Positions 46,169 to 51,506 of a DNA stretch of 51,506 nucleotides are shown one piece after another. Origin of the DNA: Elioraea sp. Yellowstone. Its GTDB lineage: Bacteria; Pseudomonadota; Alphaproteobacteria; Acetobacterales; Acetobacteraceae. Location of the stretch: NCBI RefSeq assembly GCF_006704265.1, contig NZ_VIKA01000007.1:1-51506 (forward strand). The letters are read 5' to 3'. The notes beneath the pieces were generated by a model that saw only the letters and a program-made list of their open reading frames with translations, was not told the origin of the DNA and did not search any database. Numbering within the stretch: position 1 is the stretch's first letter; every line of letters starts with the position of its first letter. The translations under genes and the position numbers were made by a program.

Positions 46169-47641
46169 ATGACGCAGAGGCCTCTCCCGATCGTCGCCGC
46201 GCTGGTCGCGGTGGCCTGTGCCGGCGCACCCGCCATGCGGGCCGAGCCGGCGCCTGTCCCGGATACGGCCCGGACGGCCGTGCTGGAACTCGCCCAGGCG
46301 CCTGCCCCGCGCGTGCCGACAACGCGCGCCGACCTCGCCGTCACCTTCGCGCCCGTGGTGCGCGCGGCCGCGCCTGCGGTCGTCAACATCTACACCCGCC
46401 GCGTGGTGCGCACCGCGCCGCCGCTGCTCGCCGACCCGTTCTTCCGCCGCTTCTTCGGCCTCGACCCCGACGGTCCCTTCGCGCCGCAGGAGCGCGTGCA
46501 GACCAGCCTCGGCTCGGGTGTGATCGTCGATCCCTCGGGCGTGGTGGTCACCAACAACCACGTGATCGGCGAGGCCGACGAGATCACCGTCGTGCTCGCC
46601 GACCGGCGCGAGTTCGCCGCGCGCATCCTGGGGCGCGATCCGCGCACCGATCTCGCCGTGCTGCGCATCGATCCCGGCCGCGAGCGCCTGCCTACGCTCG
46701 CCTTCCGCGACTCCGACGAGATCGAGGTGGGCGACATCGTGCTCGCGATCGGCAATCCCTTCGGCGTCGGCCAGACGGTGACGCAGGGAATCGTCTCGGC
46801 GCTCGCGCGCACCGGCGTCGGGATCAGCGACTACAAGTTCTTCATCCAGACCGACGCGGCGATCAACCCGGGCAATTCGGGCGGTGCGCTGGTCACCACC
46901 GACGGCCGACTGGTCGGCATCAACACCGCGATCTTCAGCCGCTCCGGCGGTTCGATCGGCATCGGCTTCGCGATCCCCTCGAACATGGTGCGCCGGGTGG
47001 TGGCCGGGTTCACGGGCGGCGGGCTCGCACGGCCCTGGCTCGGCCTGCGCGCCGACACCGTCACCGCCGAGATGGCGCAGGCGCTCGGCCTCGCCCGCCC
47101 CTCGGGCGCGATCGTCGCCGAGGTCGCTCCCGGCAGCCCGGCCGCGCGCGCCGGCATCCGCCGCGGCGACGTGATCACGGCGATCGACGGGCGGCCGGTC
47201 GAGGACGCCGAGGCGCTGCGCTTCCGCATCGCCACCCAGCCGACGCGCGGCAGCACGCAAGTGACGGTGCTGCGCGGCGGGCGGCCGACCGCGCTCACCC
47301 TGCCGCTCGAGCCGCCACCCGAGGATCCGCCGCGCCGGGCGACGCTCCTGCGCGGCCCGCATGCGCTGGCCGGTGCGGTGGTTGGCAACCTCTCGCCCGC
47401 GCTTGCCGACGAGCTCGGCCTCGACCTGCTCGAGCGCGGCGTGGCCGTGATCGAGGTGCGCGAGGGTTCGCCCGCCGCGCGCGTGGGCCTGCGTCCCGGC
47501 GACATCATCCTGCGCATCGCCGGACAGGAGGTGGGCAGCGTCGAGGCGGCACAGGGCGCACTCGAGCGCCGGCGGCCCGGCCCGTTGCGCGTCGCGATCC
47601 GGCGCGAGGGTCGGGTCATGGAGGCGACGCTTGCCGGCTGA
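46169..47641 (+). CDS. DegP/HtrA-type periplasmic serine protease
   Basis: Periplasmic protein quality control protease, 490 residues. A signal peptide (MTQRPLPIVAALVAVACAGAPAMRA) leads to the trypsin-like domain with catalytic His131 (VVTNNHVIGEADEI), Asp161 (RTDLAVLRID) and Ser237 (NPGNSGGALV). Two PDZ domains follow, near residues 290-370 (GSPAARAGIRRGDVITAIDG) and 395-485 (GSPAARVGLRPGDIILRIAG). The last 11 bases overlap the RarA-type ATPase gene. Layout and length match the Do family (DegP/MucD/DegQ). Confidence 0.95.
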   Translation: MTQRPLPIVAALVAVACAGAPAMRAEPAPVPDTARTAVLELAQAPAPRVPTTRADLAVTFAPVVRAAAPAVVNIYTRRVVRTAPPLLADPFFRRFFGLDPDGPFAPQERVQTSLGSGVIVDPSGVVVTNNHVIGEADEITVVLADRREFAARILGRDPRTDLAVLRIDPGRERLPTLAFRDSDEIEVGDIVLAIGNPFGVGQTVTQGIVSALARTGVGISDYKFFIQTDAAINPGNSGGALVTTDGRLVGINTAIFSRSGGSIGIGFAIPSNMVRRVVAGFTGGGLARPWLGLRADTVTAEMAQALGLARPSGAIVAEVAPGSPAARAGIRRGDVITAIDGRPVEDAEALRFRIATQPTRGSTQVTVLRGGRPTALTLPLEPPPEDPPRRATLLRGPHALAGAVVGNLSPALADELGLDLLERGVAVIEVREGSPAARVGLRPGDIILRIAGQEVGSVEAAQGALERRRPGPLRVAIRREGRVMEATLAG

Positions 47642-48959
47642 GGCCGACCTCTTCGGCACCGATGCCGCGCCGCCGCCGCAGCGCGACGATCCTGCCCGCC
47701 CGCTCGCCGACCGGCTGCGGCCGCAGACGCTGGAGGAGGTGGTCGGCCAGGATCACCTCACCGGGCCCGAGGGCGCGATCACGCGCATGCTGGCGCAGGC
47801 GAGCCTCTCCTCGATCATCCTCTGGGGCCCGCCGGGCACCGGCAAGACGACGATCGCGCGGCTGCTCGCGGCGCGTGCGGGCCTCGCCTTCGTCTCCCTC
47901 TCGGCGGTGTTCTCCGGTGTCGCCGACCTCAAGCGCGCCTTCGAGGAGGCACGGCGCCGGCGGGCCGCCGGACAGCGGACGCTGCTGTTCGTCGACGAGA
48001 TCCACCGCTTCAACCGCGCCCAGCAGGACGGGTTCCTGCCGGTGGTGGAGGACGGCACGGTGGTGCTGGTGGGTGCGACCACCGAGAACCCCTCCTTCGA
48101 GCTGAACGGGGCGCTGCTGTCGCGCTGCCGCGTCCTGGTGCTGAAGCGGCTCGACGAGGCGGCGCTCGAGGCGCTGCTCGCCCGCGCCGAGCGTCTCGCC
48201 GGTCATCCCCTGCCGGTGACGGAAGAGGCGCGCGCGGTGCTCTGCGCCATGGCCGACGGCGACGGCCGCTACCTGCTCAACCTTGCGGAACAGCTTCTCG
48301 CGCTGCCCGCCGAGACGGAACCGCTCGGCCCCGACGGGCTCGCGCGCGTGCTGGAGCGGCGCGCCGCGCTCTACGACAAGGACCGCGAGGAGCACTACAA
48401 CCTCATTTCCGCCCTGCACAAGTCGATGCGCGGCTCCGACCCCGACGCAGCGCTCTACTGGCTCGCGCGCATGATCGTGGGCGGCGAGGACCCCCGCTAC
48501 ATCGCCCGCCGCGTGCTCCGCTTCGCCTCCGAGGATGTGGGGCTGGCCGACCCGACCGCGATCCATGCCGCACTCGCCGCCTGGGAGACCTATGAGCGGC
48601 TCGGCAGCCCGGAGGGCGAACTCGCGATCGCCCAGGCCGTGCTGCATCTCGCGAGCGCACCGAAATCCAACGCCGCCTATGTCGCCTGGGGGGCGGCGCA
48701 GCGCGCGGCGCGCGAGACCGGCTCGCTGATGCCGCCCAAGCACATCCTGAACGCACCGACGCGGATGATGCGGGAGCTCGGCTACGCGAAGGGCTACGCC
48801 TACGATCACGACACCGAGGAGGGGTTCTCGGGCCAGGACTACTTCCCCGAGGGCATGGAGCGCCCGCGCTTCTACCGCCCGACCACGCGCGGCCGCGAGG
48901 CGGCGATCGCCGAGCGGCTCGCCGAATGGGATCGGCTCCGGCAGAAACGGCGCCCATGA
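47631..48959 (+). CDS. rarA: RarA/MgsA-type replication-associated recombination ATPase
   Basis: AAA+ ATPase acting at stalled replication forks, related to clamp loaders. The 442-residue protein has RPLADRLRPQTLEEVVGQDHL, Walker A GPPGTGKTTIARLLA, Walker B LLFVDEIHRFNRAQQD, sensor 1 VGATTENPSFELNGALLSRC, and the C-terminal tetramerisation part with SALHKSMRGSDPDAALYWLARMI. It starts with TTG at 47631 inside the protease gene and its stop overlaps the pseudouridine synthase start as ATGA; the three genes form one coupled unit. Confidence 0.95.
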   Translation: MPAEADLFGTDAAPPPQRDDPARPLADRLRPQTLEEVVGQDHLTGPEGAITRMLAQASLSSIILWGPPGTGKTTIARLLAARAGLAFVSLSAVFSGVADLKRAFEEARRRRAAGQRTLLFVDEIHRFNRAQQDGFLPVVEDGTVVLVGATTENPSFELNGALLSRCRVLVLKRLDEAALEALLARAERLAGHPLPVTEEARAVLCAMADGDGRYLLNLAEQLLALPAETEPLGPDGLARVLERRAALYDKDREEHYNLISALHKSMRGSDPDAALYWLARMIVGGEDPRYIARRVLRFASEDVGLADPTAIHAALAAWETYERLGSPEGELAIAQAVLHLASAPKSNAAYVAWGAAQRAARETGSLMPPKHILNAPTRMMRELGYAKGYAYDHDTEEGFSGQDYFPEGMERPRFYRPTTRGREAAIAERLAEWDRLRQKRRP

Positions 48960-49948
48960 GCACCGTCGAGACCCGCACCGTCGCCGAGGACGAGGCCGAG
49001 ATCCGGCTCGACCGCTGGTTCCGCCGCCACTTCCCCGGCATCCCCCATGGCGTGCTCGCCAAGCTGCTGCGCACCGGGCAGATCCGCGTGGACGGCAGGC
49101 GCGCCGAGATCGGCACGCGGCTCGCGCCCGGACAGGCGGTGCGGATCCCGCCGCTCGGTGCACTCGACCCGCCGCGGCCGAGGCGCGCCCTCGAGGTCGA
49201 TCCGCGCGAGGCGAAGGAGCTCGAGCGCCTCGTGCTCTACCGCGACGCGAGCGTGATCGTGCTCGACAAGCCCTTCGGCCTGCCCGTGCAGGGCGGGCCC
49301 GGGATCGTCAAGAGCCTCGATGCGCTGCTCGACGCCTTGCGTTTCGGCGCGGACGAACGACCGCGGCTCGTGCACCGGCTCGACCGCGACACCACCGGCG
49401 TGCTCGTGGTCGCGCGCACGGCCGGGGCCGCGAGCCGACTCGCCGCCGCCTTCCGCTCGCGCGACGCGGAGAAGACCTACTGGGCGGTGACCGTCGGCGT
49501 GCCCAGCCCGCGCGAGGGGCGGATCGACGCCCCGCTCGCCAAGCGCGCCGGGCAGCGCGGCGAGCGCGTCGCGCTCGCCGGGCACGACGAGGACGATGCC
49601 GCGCGCGCGATCACCGACTACCGCACGCTCGATGCCGCCGGGCGACGGGCGGCCTGGCTCGAACTCTCTCCCCTCACCGGCCGGACGCATCAGCTCCGCG
49701 TGCATTGCGTCGGCCTCGGCTGCCCGATCCTGGGCGATGCCAAGTACGGCGGCGCGGCGGCGATGCTGGAAGGCTTCCCCGACCGGCTCCACCTGCACGC
49801 GCGCGGCATCGCGATCCCGCATCCCGAGGGCGGGGTGCTGCGGGCCGAAGCCCCGCTGCCGGCGCACATGCGCGCGACCTTCGCCGCGTTCGGCTTCGCG
49901 GCACCGCGCCCCATCAAACCCGCGCGGGTGGCGGGGCGGCGCGGCTGA
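48956..49948 (+). CDS. RluC/RluD-family 23S rRNA pseudouridine synthase
   Basis: Isomerises uridines in 23S rRNA to pseudouridine. The 330-residue protein has an N-terminal S4 RNA-binding domain (IRLDRWFRRHFPGIPHGVLAKLLRTGQIRVDG), the catalytic motif RLVHRLDRDTTGVLVVART with the essential aspartate, and the later LSPLTGRTHQLRVHCVGLGCPILGDAKYGG. This is the RluA/RluC/RluD group; RluC is the best match by general layout but the exact target sites cannot be read off. Its ATG overlaps the rarA stop. Confidence 0.93.
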   Translation: MSTVETRTVAEDEAEIRLDRWFRRHFPGIPHGVLAKLLRTGQIRVDGRRAEIGTRLAPGQAVRIPPLGALDPPRPRRALEVDPREAKELERLVLYRDASVIVLDKPFGLPVQGGPGIVKSLDALLDALRFGADERPRLVHRLDRDTTGVLVVARTAGAASRLAAAFRSRDAEKTYWAVTVGVPSPREGRIDAPLAKRAGQRGERVALAGHDEDDAARAITDYRTLDAAGRRAAWLELSPLTGRTHQLRVHCVGLGCPILGDAKYGGAAAMLEGFPDRLHLHARGIAIPHPEGGVLRAEAPLPAHMRATFAAFGFAAPRPIKPARVAGRRG

Positions 49949-50002
49949 CGTCCCGGACCGCGGCCGCGCTACTCTGCGAGCCGGCATCAGAGGAGACCCG
50001 CC

Positions 50003-51506
50003 ATGCGCATCCTGCGCTACGTGCTCATCGGCCTCGGCGCCGTGCTGCTGCTCGCCGTCGCGGCGGTGGCGGTGTTCCTCGCGACCTTCGACGCCGAGGA
50101 CTACAAGCCGCGCATCGAGGCGGCGGCGCGCGACGCGACCGGGCGCGAACTGACGCTCGCGGGTCCGATCCGGCTCAAGCCCTCGCTGCGGCCGACGCTC
50201 GAGGTCAAGGACGTGACCTTCGCCAATGCCGAGTGGGGCAGCCGGCCGGCGATGGCGCGGCTCGCGGCGATGGAGGTGGCGCTCGCGGTGCTGCCGCTCC
50301 TGCGCGGCGAGATCGCGATCGAGCGGCTCGTGCTGGTCGAGCCCGACATCCTGCTGGAGACGGATGCCGAGGGGCGCGGCAACTGGGAGGTCGCTCCGCG
50401 CGCGGCCGAGCCAGCGGCGCCTCGGCCCGGCGCGCCGCCGGGGGAGCGCCGTGCGCCGCCGCAGGTCGCGGTCGATCTCCTGCGCATCGAGCGCGGCACG
50501 GTCGCGTTCCGCGACGGCCGGAGCGGCGGGACCACGACGCTGTCGATCCCGCGGCTCGAGGCCGCGATCCCGGCGGGGCAGCCGATGCGCCTCGACCTCG
50601 ACGCCGCGCTCGACGGCACTGCGGTCGCGGTCGCGGGCACCGCGGGCCCGCTCGCCCGACTGCTCGATCCGGCCGCGCGCACGCCCTATCCGATCGATCT
50701 CACCCTGCGTCTCGCGGATGCGCGCGTCGCACTCAAGGGCACGATCGCCGAGCCGATGACCGGCAAGGGCTACGACCTCGCGGTGGAGGCGCGCGTGCCC
50801 GACCTCGCCCGGCTCGCCGCCGCCATGCCCGGCGCGCCCTCGGTGCCGGCGCTGCGCGGGCTCGAACTCGCAGTGTCCGCCCGCGACACCGGCGCGCCCG
50901 TTCCGGAGCTGCGCGCGATCGCCCTGAGGCTCGGCGAGAGCGACCTGTCGGCGATCGCGCCGGGGGTTGCGGTGCGGCGCATCGAGGTCGCCGCCCCGGA
51001 CACGGCGAGCCCGATCCGGGTCGCCGGCGAGGTGGTGGTGAACGAGACGCCGACCCGGCTCGACGGCACGCTCGGCCCGCTCGCGGCGCTGATTCCGGGC
51101 GGAGGCGCCGACCGGCCGTGGCCCGTCGACGTGACGCTGACGGCCTCGGGCGCGCAGGCGGCAGTGAAGGGCCAGGTGCTGAACCTCGCCTCGTCCTCGC
51201 CGGCGGCGGATGTCACGCTCGATCTCCGCGTGCCCGATCTGGCCGCCCTCTCGCGCCTCGCCGGGACGGCGCTGCCGCCGCTGAAGGATCTCGCGGCGGC
51301 CGGCCGGGTGCGCGGACCGGGCAACCGCGGCCAGGTGATCGTCAGCGACCTCGCGCTGAAGGCCGCCGGGTCGGATCTCGGCGGCACGCTGACGGTCACG
51401 CCGGCGCCCAGGCTGCGCGTCGAGGCGGCGCTGCAGGGGCGGCTGATCGACGCCGATGCGCTGATGGCCGCACTCGGCGCGGAGGGGCCGGCGGGGGGCG
51501 CCCCTC
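50003..51506 (+). CDS. AsmA family protein (3' end outside the window)
   Basis: The first 501 codons of a large AsmA-like protein, linked to outer-membrane lipid transport and assembly. It starts MRILRYVLIGLGAVLLLAVAAVAVFLATF, a signal-anchor helix, then DAEDYKPRIEAAARDATGRELTLAGPIRLKPSLRPTLEVKDVTFAN, the hallmark AsmA N-terminus, and long repeats of beta-strand-rich units (LDLDAALDGTAVAVAGTAGPL; VDVTLTASGAQAAVKGQV). GAGGAG precedes the ATG at a good distance. No stop occurs before 51506, so length and C-terminus are unknown. Confidence 0.92.
   Translation, partial: MRILRYVLIGLGAVLLLAVAAVAVFLATFDAEDYKPRIEAAARDATGRELTLAGPIRLKPSLRPTLEVKDVTFANAEWGSRPAMARLAAMEVALAVLPLLRGEIAIERLVLVEPDILLETDAEGRGNWEVAPRAAEPAAPRPGAPPGERRAPPQVAVDLLRIERGTVAFRDGRSGGTTTLSIPRLEAAIPAGQPMRLDLDAALDGTAVAVAGTAGPLARLLDPAARTPYPIDLTLRLADARVALKGTIAEPMTGKGYDLAVEARVPDLARLAAAMPGAPSVPALRGLELAVSARDTGAPVPELRAIALRLGESDLSAIAPGVAVRRIEVAAPDTASPIRVAGEVVVNETPTRLDGTLGPLAALIPGGGADRPWPVDVTLTASGAQAAVKGQVLNLASSSPAADVTLDLRVPDLAALSRLAGTALPPLKDLAAAGRVRGPGNRGQVIVSDLALKAAGSDLGGTLTVTPAPRLRVEAALQGRLIDADALMAALGAEGPAGGAP

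Overview
The window is very GC-rich and densely coded. Its housekeeping genes (hisF-hisE-HIT, aroE-coaE-dnaQ, metK-trmB, YggT-DUF167-folD) sit in arrangements typical of alphaproteobacteria. Fur-type iron boxes, many GTG/TTG starts and ATGA stop-start overlaps fit a Rhodospirillales/Acetobacteraceae-like organism. That lineage is an inference from gene content, not from a marker gene.

Layout. 1-288: remnant of an IS701-type transposase. 316-1932 (minus): hisF-hisE-HIT. 2222-4147 (plus): lipocalin lipoprotein, small membrane protein, proline iminopeptidase. 4101-8096 (minus): galU-ugd-phosphomannomutase-GGCT-like, a UDP-glucose/UDP-glucuronate supply unit. 8393-8478: tRNA-Leu(UAA). 8526-10265: polytopic membrane protein. 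10406-14295 (plus): dapB, metK, trmB, DUF3137. 14385-16619 (minus): HpcH/HpaI aldolase and amidohydrolase. 17007-17082: tRNA-Ala(CGC). 17203-18855 (plus): YggT-DUF167-folD-small membrane protein. 18862-20047: a TerB-like gene with an FNR/FixK-type promoter, and a BPSL0067-family protein.

20084-26481 is the outstanding region: a complete type II-C CRISPR-Cas9 locus. It has a 23-repeat, 22-spacer array (20131-21620), then cas2, cas1 and cas9 on the minus strand. A tracrRNA gene (26363-26481, plus strand) was found by its 34-nt anti-repeat, internal hairpin and terminator. It diverges from cas9 across about 50 bp that must hold both promoters. The array and tracrRNA read rightward, against the cas operon. 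Each repeat ends in a -10-like box, so crRNAs may be transcribed from promoters inside the repeats. Repeat and tracrRNA core resemble, from memory, those of the Parvibaculum lavamentivorans Cas9 system.

26546-36526: argG, a hydrolase-like secreted protein, aroE-coaE-dnaQ, DUF486, a lone six-TM ABC-type membrane protein, an uncharacterised beta-propeller protein and a TonB-dependent receptor. The receptor and propeller genes each have a Fur-like box and share a conserved sequence at the predicted mRNA 5' end, which suggests one iron-responsive module with an unrecognised leader element.

36863-44190 (plus) reads as one catabolic operon: TPP-dependent enzyme, carbohydrate-type ABC importer (ATPase, binding protein, two permeases) and a D-2-hydroxyacid dehydrogenase; its substrate is unknown. 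44320-51506 (plus): PAS protein, DegP/HtrA protease, RarA-type ATPase, RluC-type pseudouridine synthase, and the start of an AsmA-family protein cut by the window edge.
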